NCBI GenBank assembly: GCA_029781135.1
Contig: JAKOXH010000022.1
Location: forward strand, 1-64,000
DNA from: Planctomycetota bacterium
GTDB lineage: Bacteria > Planctomycetota > Planctomycetia > Pirellulales > Lacipirellulaceae
Direction of reading: 5' to 3'
Length of the DNA: 64,000 bases
The translations under genes were made by a program, and so were the position numbers. Positions 41,933 to 50,564 of this stretch are shown piece by piece. The first letter of the stretch is position 1, and every line of letters begins with the position of its first letter. Under the pieces are notes generated by a model, which was given only the letters and a program-made list of their open reading frames with translations, was not told where the DNA came from and ran no database searches.

Positions 41933-43306
41933 TTATGTTTTGCAGCGGAAGTGAATCGACTTGCGGTGCGTAAGGTGGTAAAAACCGAATCGCGAGAGCG
42001 TGGAGCCTTTGCCGCTGTCGCCCCAACCGGTCCAGGGAAGCGCTGGGTCGAGGTAGTCGCAACGGTTCTGAAAAATCGTGCCGGCGCTGAGCCGACGTGC
42101 CAGGTACTCGGCACGCTCCTGGTCGCTGGTCCAAACCGAGGCGGTCAGACCGAATGCAGAATCGTTCATGAGACCCAGCGCTTCCTCGTCGCTCTTCACC
42201 GGGCAAACCGGTAGTAGCGGGCCGAAGCTTTCTTCTTGCATGATGCGGGCGGCGTTCTCGACGTCGGCCAAAAGCGTTGGCAAATAGAAGTTGCCAGGCA
42301 GATCGGTTGGAATGCGACCTCCCACCAGCAGCCGCCCACCACGGCGGACGGCGTCGTCGACCTGGCCTTGCAGGAACTTGGGCGCACTGCGACTGGCGAG
42401 CGGCCCCATCGTGATGCCCTCTTCCAGCGGATTTCCCAAGCGATACTCGCTCAAAACCGCTGCCGCCCGCTCCAGGAATTGCGGATATAGAGACTGGTGG
42501 ACGTACACCCGCTCGACGGCACAACAAGATTGACCCGCGTTGTAACAGGCCCCATCAACGACATTCGCCGCGGCAAACTCGAGATCGGCGTCCGCGGCCA
42601 CGTAGGCTGGGTCCTTACCGCCCAGTTCCAAGCCGACGTCAATCAATCGTGACTTGGCGACCGACTGATAGATTCCTTGCCCACCTTCGACCGAGCCAGT
42701 AAAGGAAACGTGCGCGACACGCTTGTCGGCGATCAACTCCGCGGTTTGCTCGTGCGTCAGGACGAGATTCGTCACCAGGTTCGGCACATCGAGCCCGCCG
42801 AAGGCCTCGCCGAAGGCTTGCCCCGTGAGCGGCGTCTTGGCACTGTGTTTGATGACGATGACGTTTCCTGCAAGCAGTGCTGGCACGATGACATTGATCG
42901 GAATGATTAGAGGATAGTTCCACGCCGCTATATCAAATACGACTCCCAACGGCTCATGCTCGATCCGCCGGATGAAGTTCTCTTTGGGCAATACATCGGG
43001 TGCGAGCGTGGCCGGCGCGTCGGTGATCGATTGCCGCGCGCGGTCGAAGAGCGTATTCAATTCGCCGCGGGCCTGGGCCAACGGCTTGCCCATCTGCAGC
43101 GTGACATTGCGGGCGATCGTTTCGCCCGCACTCTTCAGGCGATCGAGACCAGCCTGAACGATTCGGATGCGTTCCGCCAACGGCACAAATCGCCAATGTT
43201 CGAAGGCAGCGACGGCGGCCGTTAGCTTGGCGTCGATCTGCTCCCGCGAATCGTAGGCGATTTCCGCGACCGTTGAATGATCGTAGGGATTCGTAACTTT
43301 CAACAT
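41933..43306 (-). CDS. NAD(P)-dependent aldehyde dehydrogenase
   Basis: A 457-residue protein of the ALDH superfamily, close in style to succinate-semialdehyde or lactaldehyde dehydrogenases. The N-terminus MLKVTNPYDHSTVAEIAYDS binds the cofactor region; NYPLIIPINVIVPALLAGN and HVSFTGSVEGGQGI are typical. Glutamate E227 lies in LELGGKDPAYV and the catalytic Cys C261 in YNAGQSCCAVERV; the C-terminal part ends ALPWTGWGDSGKGSTLSRFG. It oxidises an aldehyde to an acid through a thioester. The gene sits upstream, 276 bases away, from a co-directional SDR dehydrogenase, so both may act in sugar or polyol catabolism; substrate is not defined. Confidence 0.9.
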   Translation of the reverse strand: MLKVTNPYDHSTVAEIAYDSREQIDAKLTAAVAAFEHWRFVPLAERIRIVQAGLDRLKSAGETIARNVTLQMGKPLAQARGELNTLFDRARQSITDAPATLAPDVLPKENFIRRIEHEPLGVVFDIAAWNYPLIIPINVIVPALLAGNVIVIKHSAKTPLTGQAFGEAFGGLDVPNLVTNLVLTHEQTAELIADKRVAHVSFTGSVEGGQGIYQSVAKSRLIDVGLELGGKDPAYVAADADLEFAAANVVDGACYNAGQSCCAVERVYVHQSLYPQFLERAAAVLSEYRLGNPLEEGITMGPLASRSAPKFLQGQVDDAVRRGGRLLVGGRIPTDLPGNFYLPTLLADVENAARIMQEESFGPLLPVCPVKSDEEALGLMNDSAFGLTASVWTSDQERAEYLARRLSAGTIFQNRCDYLDPALPWTGWGDSGKGSTLSRFGFYHLTHRKSIHFRCKT

Positions 43307-43369
43307 GATGATTGCCCCGGATGAACTCGCTGGAGGGGACTAATGAATCGAATGACACAGTAAGGAAGG

Positions 43370-43551
43370 GCTCACGCCAAGGCGCGAAGACGACAAGGCA
43401 GTCTTACCACAAAGAACACAAAGAACACGAAGCATAAAAGGATCAAGTATCGAGTGGGTCGAGAAAAACTGAACATTCAGCTCTTTGTGAGCTTTGTGTT
43501 CTTCGTGGTAAGTTCGTCCGATGCCTTTGCGCCTTAGCGCATGGGCGTGAT
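43370..43551. repeat. Mirror repeat CACGCCAAGGCGCGAAG ... TTTGCGCCTTAGCGC
   Basis: The left side has TCACGCCAAGGCGCGAAGAC and CCACAAAGAACACAAAGAAC; the right side has AGCTTTGTGTTCTTCGTGGT and GCCTTTGCGCCTTAGCGC with GGGCGTGA. Related in wording to 14304-14487 and 59093-59170. It lies between ALDH and SDR genes. Confidence 0.6.
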
Positions 43552-43581
43552 TATTTGTTCGCCGTTTACAGTTTGAGGCAA

Positions 43582-44358
43582 TCATTCCGGTGTCACGTAC
43601 GCGGCCGTGATACCGCCATCGACCAGGAATTCGGCGCCGGTCATGTAGCTCGACATATCCGAGGCTAAAAACAGCGCCGCCTGGGCCATTTCGCGGGCTT
43701 CGCCGAAGCGGCCCATCGGAATGTGGACGAGCCGCCGTTGTTTCTTGGCGTCGGTGTTGAGGAACTTCATCAATAGTTCGGTGCGGATAGGGCCGGGCGA
43801 AAGCGCGTTGACGCGGATGTTTTCGCGGGCGTGAATTACGGCCAACTCGCGCGTGAGAGCAAGGACGCCGCCCTTGCTCGCCGTGTAAGCGACTTGGGGC
43901 GTGGCCGCGCCTAAGTGCGCCACGAAAGACGCCGTGTTAATGACCGAGCCGCCGCCGGCCCGCTTGATCGCCGGGATGCCATACTTGCACCCCAGGAAGA
44001 CGCCCTTGAGATTAATCCTCATCGTGAGGTCCCACACTTCTTCGCTGGTGTTTTGGCTAGTGTCGTCATCCGAGTGCATAATGCCGGCGTTATTGAACAA
44101 GATCTGGAGCTTGCCGAATTCGCGTTCCGCCGCGGCAACCATCGCTTCGCAATCCTTGGCCGAGGCGACATCTGCCCGGCAGGCAGCCGCTTTTCCGCCG
44201 GAGCTTTTGATGTCGCGAACCGTGTGCTCGGCTCCCTCCATTTGCACATCGACACACAGAACGCTCGCTCCTTTTTCGGCAAAGAGCAACGCGGATTCAC
44301 GACCGATGCCACTCGCGGCACCGGTAATCAAGGCGACTTTATCCTTTAAGCTAGGCAT
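43582..44358 (-). CDS. Short-chain dehydrogenase/reductase (SDR)
   Basis: A 258-residue classical SDR. Cofactor motif TGAASGIG at 12-19, NNAG at 89-92, catalytic Ser144 (in NTASF), Tyr158 and Lys162 (YTASKGG), and the C-terminal GRFGEAREMAQAALFLASDM. The Asp in VDVQMEG just after strand 2 argues for NAD preference. It oxidises or reduces an alcohol/carbonyl substrate that cannot be named from the sequence. It sits upstream of the ALDH gene and beside a sugar importer, which would suit sequential oxidation of a sugar or polyol. Confidence 0.93.
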   Translation of the reverse strand: MPSLKDKVALITGAASGIGRESALLFAEKGASVLCVDVQMEGAEHTVRDIKSSGGKAAACRADVASAKDCEAMVAAAEREFGKLQILFNNAGIMHSDDDTSQNTSEEVWDLTMRINLKGVFLGCKYGIPAIKRAGGGSVINTASFVAHLGAATPQVAYTASKGGVLALTRELAVIHARENIRVNALSPGPIRTELLMKFLNTDAKKQRRLVHIPMGRFGEAREMAQAALFLASDMSSYMTGAEFLVDGGITAAYVTPE

Positions 44359-44418
44359 GTGAGACTCGTTTGTATTGGCGACGTGTTGGATATGTTAATA
44401 ACTTCTCAAAACGGCGAT

Positions 44419-44574
44419 TAAGCCACAGAGATCACAAAGTTATTTAACCGCTAATCTCCGCTAATGACCGCTAATCGACGAACGTTGAACTGAAGATACG
44501 CCATTAGCGTTCGATTAGCGAATATTAGCGGTTCGTTTTGTTTGCTCCGTGAACTCGGTGATCTCCGTGGCAGA
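44419..44574. repeat. Mirror repeat CCACAGAGATCAC ... GTGATCTCCGTGG
   Basis: CCACAGAGATCACAAAG near 44425 is mirrored by GGTGATCTCCGTGG near 44558, and inside CCGCTAATGACCGCTAATCG faces CGATTAGCGAATATTAGCGG. It is another phrase-like mirror repeat filling an intergenic gap. Confidence 0.6.
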
Positions 44575-44644
44575 AGAATTCTTCCGTCTTAATAACTTCA
44601 TTGTGTCAACGGCCTGAGAGAACGAATATATTATCCAGCACTTG

Positions 44645-45508
44645 TCATTGTCCCATGCTGGGCAGCACCAATCGCTTTACCCAGTTGCGAACTTCGCAGC
44701 AGCGAACGTCTTCATTCATTACGTCCGCATCGATCCCCAATCGCCAGGCGATGTCTTTTCGCTGGGGATCGCTGTGGAGTGTTTCGAGGTCTTCCACGTG
44801 CCGCAGGGCGGAAGCTTCGTCGCGGAAGAAACCGTGTTTGATCAACTTGGGAATCCGGCAGAACGTGAGTCGCGCCATTTCGTGGAGATCGTATTCCGGA
44901 TGGTATTGCAGCCCCCAGAAAGTGCCTCCTTGGTGCGTGACCGCTACCGATTGCACCTGCGTCCAAGCGTTGCGGCTGAGCACAACCGCTCCAGGCGGCA
45001 GCAGCGTAATCGCGTCATCGTGGCTGGTGAAACCTTCGAACACACTGGCTTTACCTTCGTAAAGTGGATGCGCCCGGCCGGCCGGCGTCAGCTCGATCTT
45101 GCGGGCAAGCCCCATCTCACGGCCGTTCGGGTTCGGCTGTACCTGACCGCCGGCAGCCACCACGGCAATTTGTGCCGCCCAACAACTGCCAAAGCTCGGG
45201 ACTTTGGCCCGGTATGCACGACGCACCAGATCGATCTGCCCGGCGACCTCCGGCGTATGGCAATCGTTGACGCACAAACTGCAACCGGTCCAGGCAATCC
45301 CGTTGTAGCGAGCCAATTCCTGATCGGTCGGGAACGATGTGCCCTTATCCGACGGGAACAGCACCTCACATTCCGCTCCCGGCGGTGAGCAGCGGAGGAG
45401 CATCCGGCAATACAGATCGGCCGCCGTCGAAGCACCACCCGAAACCAACTGGTCGCGGGCCTCTTTCGTATAACCATCGATCACCAAATATTTGGGTGCT
45501 TTTGCCAT
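44645..45508 (-). CDS. Class I glutamine-amidotransferase-like protein
   Basis: A 287-residue protein. The GATase1 triad is recognisable: nucleophile C109 in VPSFGSCWAAQIAV, and H203 with E205 in WGLQYHPEYDL. SDAGGK-like strand turns such as GRAHPLYEGKASVFEGFTSH and the C-terminal helical extension distinguish it from plain GMP-synthase domains. GATase1 enzymes release ammonia from glutamine for a partner synthetase or act as gamma-glutamyl hydrolases. No synthetase is adjacent; the gene follows the HAD gene by 6 bases and is co-transcribed with it. Substrate unknown. Confidence 0.85.
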   Translation of the reverse strand: MAKAPKYLVIDGYTKEARDQLVSGGASTAADLYCRMLLRCSPPGAECEVLFPSDKGTSFPTDQELARYNGIAWTGCSLCVNDCHTPEVAGQIDLVRRAYRAKVPSFGSCWAAQIAVVAAGGQVQPNPNGREMGLARKIELTPAGRAHPLYEGKASVFEGFTSHDDAITLLPPGAVVLSRNAWTQVQSVAVTHQGGTFWGLQYHPEYDLHEMARLTFCRIPKLIKHGFFRDEASALRHVEDLETLHSDPQRKDIAWRLGIDADVMNEDVRCCEVRNWVKRLVLPSMGQ

Positions 45509-45513
45509 CCGAG

Positions 45514-46281
45514 TTAATGCCTTTCTCGTGCCAATCGATCAATGATGCCGGGTAGGTCGGCGTAGCGTTCACAAATCGCGTCGGCCGTCGTGTTGTTCTT
45601 GTCGACATCGCGCGTCGCCGTGAAGAGCACCGCCTTCATTCCCAGCTTGTGCGGGCCTTGGATGTCGTTGTGGTCGCGGTCGCCGATGTGGATCATCTGC
45701 GGAATATCAACGCCGAGCTGTTGGGCCGCCGCTGCGAACATGTCGCGATGCGGCTTCGAGTGGCCCACTTCATCCGAAAAAGCAAAGCCACGAAAGAACT
45801 GTTTGACGCCATGTTTTTCCAGCAGTTCCCGCAGGCGGAATCCTGGAGTCACGATGGCATCGGAAACGATCGCGAGCGCGTAGCGCGACGACAGCTCAGC
45901 CAGGGCCTGCGCGCAGCCATCAATCATATTCGGCTCAATATCGACCTCCATCGATTGATGGTCGGCGACGACGCGGTCAAAAACATCTTGCGGTAACGTT
46001 CGGCCAAGACCTTTCAGAATCACCTGCAACCGCTCGGCAATTTTCCAGGTGACGTGCTGGTCGTGCCACACGAAATTGAATGCCGCGTCGGCCGTGTTGT
46101 AGGCCAGCGTAACGGCCGCTTCCTCAACCGGTTCGATCGCTTCGAGTGCCTCGAACACCAAACGCCGGCGCTGGGCTTTTTTGGATAGCAAGCCGCGGGC
46201 CGCTCGCTTCGGTTCGTCGGAATCGTCGTGGACAATCGTGTCCCACAGATCAAACGTGACTGCCAAAATTGGGGCGCTCAA
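45514..46281 (-). CDS. HAD-superfamily hydrolase
   Basis: A 255-residue HAD-IA type protein. Motif I is FDLWDTIV: the nucleophile Asp is present but the +2 residue of the usual DxD is Trp, as in dehalogenase-like and some other HADs, so it may not be a standard phosphatase. Motif II is IVSDAIVTPG, and motifs III-IV are SKPHRDMF with GDRDHNDIQGPHKLGMKAVL. The cap domain is helical (residues about 25-120). It is the first gene of a two-gene unit with the amidotransferase 6 bases downstream. Substrate is not known. Confidence 0.85.
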   Translation of the reverse strand: MSAPILAVTFDLWDTIVHDDSDEPKRAARGLLSKKAQRRRLVFEALEAIEPVEEAAVTLAYNTADAAFNFVWHDQHVTWKIAERLQVILKGLGRTLPQDVFDRVVADHQSMEVDIEPNMIDGCAQALAELSSRYALAIVSDAIVTPGFRLRELLEKHGVKQFFRGFAFSDEVGHSKPHRDMFAAAAQQLGVDIPQMIHIGDRDHNDIQGPHKLGMKAVLFTATRDVDKNNTTADAICERYADLPGIIDRLARERH

Positions 46282-46612
46282 GGATTACTTCTCCAGTAGT
46301 CGATTTGTTCCTCCGCCCCATTGTGAACCAACAATTCGTCGCTACACGAGGGCTGCCCTTCCGTCAGGCAATCTCCGAGAGCATAGCAGAATTACGCGTG
46401 TGGCCGCAATCACCAAGCCGGTAGCATCGGGCCGCTCAGTTTTTCAATTTAGGTGGCACGCCCTGAGTCTTCGAAGGGCGTGGTGAAGTGGGAATTACCG
46501 CTGATTCCACGCCCATCGCAAAGCCTCTGGGCGTGCCACCCTGTGCGCAGTATCTTTGGTGGGCGGTGCCCACCCTACCTGCCGTTAGCTGTCGTCACCC
46601 GGTCACTGGCAC
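46282..46612. other. Divergent promoter region with a dispersed repeat
   Basis: Separates the HAD/GATase pair from the second sugar ABC operon. Apart from the repeat at 46452-46540, nothing is recognised. Confidence 0.35.
46452..46540. repeat. Dispersed GGTGGC...GCCACC element, copy 2
   Basis: GGTGGCACGCCCTGAGTC is mirrored by GGGCGTGCCACC, with AGGGCGTGGTGAAGTGGGAA in the left arm. Related to 40691-40768 in inverted orientation. Confidence 0.6.
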
Positions 46613-48241
46613 ATGTCCGATTTCGTTTTCCCCGCCGTTGCCCCACTTGTCGAAATGACCGGCATCACGAAGCGGTTCGGGTCGAACGTCGTGCTGCAGG
46701 ATGTATCCTTTAATGTGCGCGCCGGTGAAACGCACATCCTTGCCGGCGAGAACGGTGCCGGCAAAAGCACACTGATCAAAATCCTCGGCGGTATCCATAC
46801 CGATTTCGAGGGGACCATCCGCTTGCAAGGCCGCGAAATCCAGCCTCGCTCGCCGCTTCACTCAAATGAACTTGGGATAGCGATCATTCACCAGGAGCTG
46901 TCACTGATCGGCCCGATGAGCTCCGCCGATAATATGTTCCTGGGCCGTAACAAGGCCACGGCGGGCTGGGTGCATAACCGGCTGCAGGAACAAGAAGCGG
47001 CGAAATGGCTCACCCAGCTCGGCCTCGATATCGATCCGCGACAGCCCGTCGAACAGTTTTCGATTGCCGTTCGACAGTGCATTGAGATCGCCAAAGCGCT
47101 CTCGCAGCAGGCCAGGGTGCTCATCATGGATGAGCCCACGAGCGCTCTCCAAGAGCCCGAGGTGGAGCGGCTCTTCCAATTAGTCGAGCAGCTCAAGCAA
47201 CAAGGTTGTGGCATCGTTTACATCACGCACAAGATGGAAGAGATTAGCCGCATTGCCGATCGCATCACCGTGCTACGTGACGGAAAACTGTTAGGGACGG
47301 AAGCTGCTTCAGAACTTCCGGCCTCAAAATTAATTCGTTGGATGGTTGGCCGCGAACTCGGCGAACAATTTCCGCGACGCGACAAGCAAATCGGCACTCC
47401 GCGGTTGGAAATCGCGAATTTCAGCGTCTTTCCGCAAGGCCGGTCGGCGGCCCCCACCGTGCGAAATGCGTCGTTCACGATTGGTGCGGGCGAAATCGTC
47501 GGCGTCGGCGGCCTCCAAGGTTCGGGCGCCAGCGACCTATTTCTGGGCTTATTCGGCGCGTATGGTAATCGTGTTTCCGGCAATGTGAAGATCGATGGAA
47601 GCACTGTCACCATCCATTCACCGCGCCGCGTGATCGAAGCCGGCTTGGCACTGCTGACGAGCGACCGCAAGGCGACGGGCCTCGTCCTGCGGCGATCGAT
47701 CGTGGAAAACATCGTTCTGCCAAGTCTGTCGAAACTCGCGCGAAAAGGTTGGCGCCGCCCGGCCGCCGAACAGCGTGTCGCGGCGACCATGGCGGAAAAG
47801 CTGTGCTTGCGTGCGGCGTCGCTGGAAATGCCGGTCGCCGAATTATCGGGTGGCAACCAGCAAAAGGTGGCGATTGCCAAATGGCTGGAGACGAAGCCGC
47901 GCGTGTTGTTGCTCGATGAACCAACGCGCGGAATCGATATCGGCGCCAAACGAGAGATTTATGAACTCATGCATCAGTTGACTCGGCAGGGGATCGCGCT
48001 GCTGCTGATCACCAGCGAAATGTCCGAATTGCTCGCCTTGAGCGATCGGGTGATTGTGATGCATCGCGGCCGGATCATGGCCGATATGCCTGGCAACGTT
48101 GCCACTCCAGATAGCGTGCTGGCCGCCGCGATGGGCGGGCACGAGGCGGATAATTCCCTTTTTGCCGGTAATGATATTCAATCAACCAATGCTCCTGATA
48201 ATGAGAGCTGCGCTACGAATGAACCTGTGGGAGGCGAATGA
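46613..48241 (+). CDS. Sugar ABC transporter ATP-binding protein (RbsA type)
   Basis: A 542-residue two-domain ATPase: Walker A GENGAGKS at 45-52, IIHQELSLIGPMSSADNMFL, VLIMDEPTSALQEPEVERLF, GIVYITHKMEEI; in the second half a variant Walker A GLQGSGASDLFL, SDRKATGLVLRRS, LSGGNQQKVAIAKWL, VLLLDEPTRGIDIG. It is the first gene of the canonical sugar-import operon. The end of the frame runs into a partial copy of a TGTGGGAGGC element, giving the tail TNEPVGGE. So the last few residues derive from repeat. Confidence 0.93.
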   Translation: MSDFVFPAVAPLVEMTGITKRFGSNVVLQDVSFNVRAGETHILAGENGAGKSTLIKILGGIHTDFEGTIRLQGREIQPRSPLHSNELGIAIIHQELSLIGPMSSADNMFLGRNKATAGWVHNRLQEQEAAKWLTQLGLDIDPRQPVEQFSIAVRQCIEIAKALSQQARVLIMDEPTSALQEPEVERLFQLVEQLKQQGCGIVYITHKMEEISRIADRITVLRDGKLLGTEAASELPASKLIRWMVGRELGEQFPRRDKQIGTPRLEIANFSVFPQGRSAAPTVRNASFTIGAGEIVGVGGLQGSGASDLFLGLFGAYGNRVSGNVKIDGSTVTIHSPRRVIEAGLALLTSDRKATGLVLRRSIVENIVLPSLSKLARKGWRRPAAEQRVAATMAEKLCLRAASLEMPVAELSGGNQQKVAIAKWLETKPRVLLLDEPTRGIDIGAKREIYELMHQLTRQGIALLLITSEMSELLALSDRVIVMHRGRIMADMPGNVATPDSVLAAAMGGHEADNSLFAGNDIQSTNAPDNESCATNEPVGGE

Positions 48242-48244
48242 ACC

Positions 48245-48317
48245 TGTGGGAGGCGTCTCCGACGCCGATGACGCTATCCAGTGCAACACGCCATCGGCCT
48301 CAGAGAGGCCTCCCACA
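48245..48317. repeat. TGTGGGAGGC palindromic element, copy 2
   Basis: Perfect outer arms TGTGGGAGGC / GCCTCCCACA, with GGCGTCTCCGACGCC and CCATCGGCC inside, like copy 1 at 8300. A duplicate of its head (GAATGAACCTGTGGGAGGC) lies 20 bases upstream and forms the end of the ATPase gene. Confidence 0.85.
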
Positions 48318-48371
48318 ACCTATTCGCCGCGTGAGCATTCATAGCACTTCATGAGGGATAAAGGCGGACGT

Positions 48372-49382
48372 ATGACCGCGTCGAATGACTTACAGCGCAA
48401 TACGAAGAAGCACTTTAGGCTCAGCCCGGCGGCGCGCGCGTTTCTCGCGCTGGCACTCGTCCTACTTCTGGGCTTTGTGTTCAATGCGCATGGCGCTTTC
48501 TTCAAACTCGGCACGCACCGCGACGCGCTGCGCCAATCGTCGGTCTACGGCATCTTGGCCTGCGGCATGACGCTTGTAATTATCTCTGGTGGCATCGACC
48601 TGGCGGTCGGAAGCGTCGTGGCGCTTGTCGCGGTGTGCTCCGCGCTCATGGCCATTCATTGGAACTGGTCGCCTTGGATTGTTGTTCCGCTCAGCCTGTT
48701 GATCGGTGCTACTTGCGGTGCGGTCTCGGGCGGCATTACCGCGCTGCTGCGCGTGCAGCCATTTATCGCCACGCTGGCCATGATGGTCTTTGCCCGCGGG
48801 TTGGCGAAGCACGTCTCGGGCGGCACGAAAATTTCCACCGCCATCGAGCAGGCCGATAAGACCTATCGCTATGCCGAGCTTCCCAAGTGGTTTCGCGCGA
48901 TTGATAGCCGCGTGTTGTGGGGGCAGGTGTCAGTCGTCACGGTCGTCTGTGCGGCTTGCCTCCTGGTTGCGTTCATTGCTCTGGCCCGGCACGTGTGGGG
49001 ACGGCAGCTCTACGCGATCGGCGCCAACGAAGAAGCCGCGCGGTTGTCGGGCGTTCCCGTCATTCCGGCAAAAATTGCCGCATACGTCGCGTCAGGCGTG
49101 TTCGCAGCCATCGCTGGAATCTGCCAGGCCGCGCAAGAAACTCAAGGCGACCCCGAAGCGGGAGCCGGTTATGAATTGGTCGCCATCGCGATGGTCGTCA
49201 TCGGCGGTACCAGCTTGATGGGCGGACGCGGCGGCGTTTGCCTGACTCTGCTGGGAGTGCTGATTATTGGATATTTGGAGAAGATTCTCAGCATCAATGC
49301 GGTTCCCGAAGCGACGCGGCTCATGCTAACTGGTATCATCATTGTCGTGGCGGTGGTCGCTCAGCGCCAGCGGAGTAGCTGA
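48372..49382 (+). CDS. Sugar ABC transporter permease (RbsC type)
   Basis: A 336-residue membrane protein of the BPD_transp_2 family. VYGILACGMTLVIISGGIDL, GGITALLRVQPFIATLAMMV, ARHVWGRQLYAIGANEEAAR, AIAMVVIGGTSLMGGRGGVC are family marks. ATG 48372 is chosen over 48351 because AAAGGCGG lies upstream. It partners the ATPase and the binding protein at 49542; the repeat-bearing gap of 130 bases to the ATPase is not typical of an operon but the order ATPase-permease-binding protein is complete. Confidence 0.92.
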   Translation: MTASNDLQRNTKKHFRLSPAARAFLALALVLLLGFVFNAHGAFFKLGTHRDALRQSSVYGILACGMTLVIISGGIDLAVGSVVALVAVCSALMAIHWNWSPWIVVPLSLLIGATCGAVSGGITALLRVQPFIATLAMMVFARGLAKHVSGGTKISTAIEQADKTYRYAELPKWFRAIDSRVLWGQVSVVTVVCAACLLVAFIALARHVWGRQLYAIGANEEAARLSGVPVIPAKIAAYVASGVFAAIAGICQAAQETQGDPEAGAGYELVAIAMVVIGGTSLMGGRGGVCLTLLGVLIIGYLEKILSINAVPEATRLMLTGIIIVVAVVAQRQRSS

Positions 49383-49409
49383 TTCGAGCCGATTACGATC
49401 GGGGAAGAA

Positions 49410-49487
49410 GACAAGGAGAGGGGGAGACAAGGAGAACCGTTTGGATACCAATTCTCCTTGTCTCCCCTTCTCCCTGTCTCCTTGTCT
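49410..49487. repeat. Mirror repeat GACAAGGAGAG ... CTCCTTGTC
   Basis: GACAAGGAGAGGGGGAGACA with AAGGAGAA (49410-49436) faces TTCTCCTTGTCTCCCCTTCT and CCTTGTC (49452-49487), a long purine/pyrimidine hairpin before the binding-protein gene. Confidence 0.65.
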
Positions 49488-49541
49488 ATGCCTACAAACA
49501 CATTCGTGTCCGCAGTGAATTTGAATAGGACAGGTCTTACA

Positions 49542-50528
49542 ATGTTGCGTCTACATGCAATTGTTCATTTGCTGTTGGTGATAGTAATTCTGGCCGGTTG
49601 TAGTCAAAGCGAGCCGGCCGCGAAGAGCGCTGCGACCGCTGGCGAAAAGCCAAAGTCCGATGCCCCGGCCGCCTCAAAGACGTTCACCATCGGCATGAGC
49701 CAGTGCAACTTGGGCGAACCGTGGCGCGTGCAAATGAATGCCGATATCAAAGCGGCGGCCGCTCAGCATCCGAATTTGGAAGTCATCTTCAAGGACGCCC
49801 AAAACGATACCTTGCGGCAGCGCTCCCACATCGAGGAATTCGTGAGTGCCGGCGTGAACTTGATTATCGTGAGCCCCAAGGAAGCGGAACCGCTCACGGA
49901 ACCAATTGCCAACGCCTTTCGCGGTGGCATTCCCGTGATCGTGCTCGACCGGGCGGTGCGTGGCGATGCCTTCACCTGCTTCATCGGCGCCAATAACGTG
50001 CAGATCGGCCGCGCCGCTGGCAAGTGGATTGCCGAACACATCGGCAACGACGCCAAGATCGTCGAATTGAAAGGCCTCATGACGAGTATCCCCGGACAAG
50101 ACCGCCACAACGGGTTCGTCGAAGGCCTCGGTGGGAAGGGCAAGGTCGTGTTCGAGGCCGACATGAAATGGCTCGAACCGGAAGCCCGCAAGGAAATGGA
50201 CTCGGCCCTCGCCCGCTTCGACGACATCGACGTGGTGTACGCGCACAACGACCCCGGCGCGCACGGCGCCTACCTGGCGGTGCAGGCAGCTGGGCGCGAG
50301 AAGAAGCCACTGTTCGTCGGCATCGATGCCTTGCCGCAAGAGGGCGTGGCGTACGTCAGCCAAGGGATTTTGAACGCGACGTTTCAGTATCCCACCGGCG
50401 GCCAAGAGGCCATCGACACGGCACTCAAAATTCTCGCCGGTGAAAAAGTCCCCAAGACCATCACGCTCAAATCGCGCATCTTCACCAAGGAAAACGTGGC
50501 GGCCGGTGGGGCAGTCATTGAGAACTAA
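49542..50528 (+). CDS. Sugar ABC transporter substrate-binding lipoprotein (canonical lobe order)
   Basis: A 328-residue lipoprotein: MLRLHAIVHLLLVIVILAGC with lipobox LAGC (Cys20). The start at 49542 gives a proper signal; the frame is open to 49458. N-lobe: FTIGMSQCNLGEPWRVQMNA, LIIVSPKEAEPLTEPIANAF, GIPVIVLDRAVRGDAF, ANNVQIGRAAGKWIAEHIG. C-lobe: IVELKGLMTSIPGQDRHNGF, VVYAHNDPGAHGAYLAVQAA, FVGIDALPQEGVAYVSQGIL, EKVPKTITLKSRIFTKENV. This order is the normal one for RbsB-like proteins and so serves as the internal control for the permuted relative at 22397. It supplies the substrate to the permease at 48372. Confidence 0.93.
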   Translation: MLRLHAIVHLLLVIVILAGCSQSEPAAKSAATAGEKPKSDAPAASKTFTIGMSQCNLGEPWRVQMNADIKAAAAQHPNLEVIFKDAQNDTLRQRSHIEEFVSAGVNLIIVSPKEAEPLTEPIANAFRGGIPVIVLDRAVRGDAFTCFIGANNVQIGRAAGKWIAEHIGNDAKIVELKGLMTSIPGQDRHNGFVEGLGGKGKVVFEADMKWLEPEARKEMDSALARFDDIDVVYAHNDPGAHGAYLAVQAAGREKKPLFVGIDALPQEGVAYVSQGILNATFQYPTGGQEAIDTALKILAGEKVPKTITLKSRIFTKENVAAGGAVIEN

Positions 50529-50532
50529 GTAG

Positions 50533-50553
50533 GTCAGGCTTTCAGCCTGACCG
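50533..50553 (+). terminator. TAG-stem hairpin, copy 7, possible terminator
   Basis: GGTCAGGCT-TTC-AGCCTGACC, a perfect 9-bp stem, 4 bases after the binding-protein stop, without a T-run. It could terminate the sugar-import transcript but also belongs to the hairpin repeat family. Confidence 0.5.
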
Positions 50554-50564
50554 AAATCGCGTCG

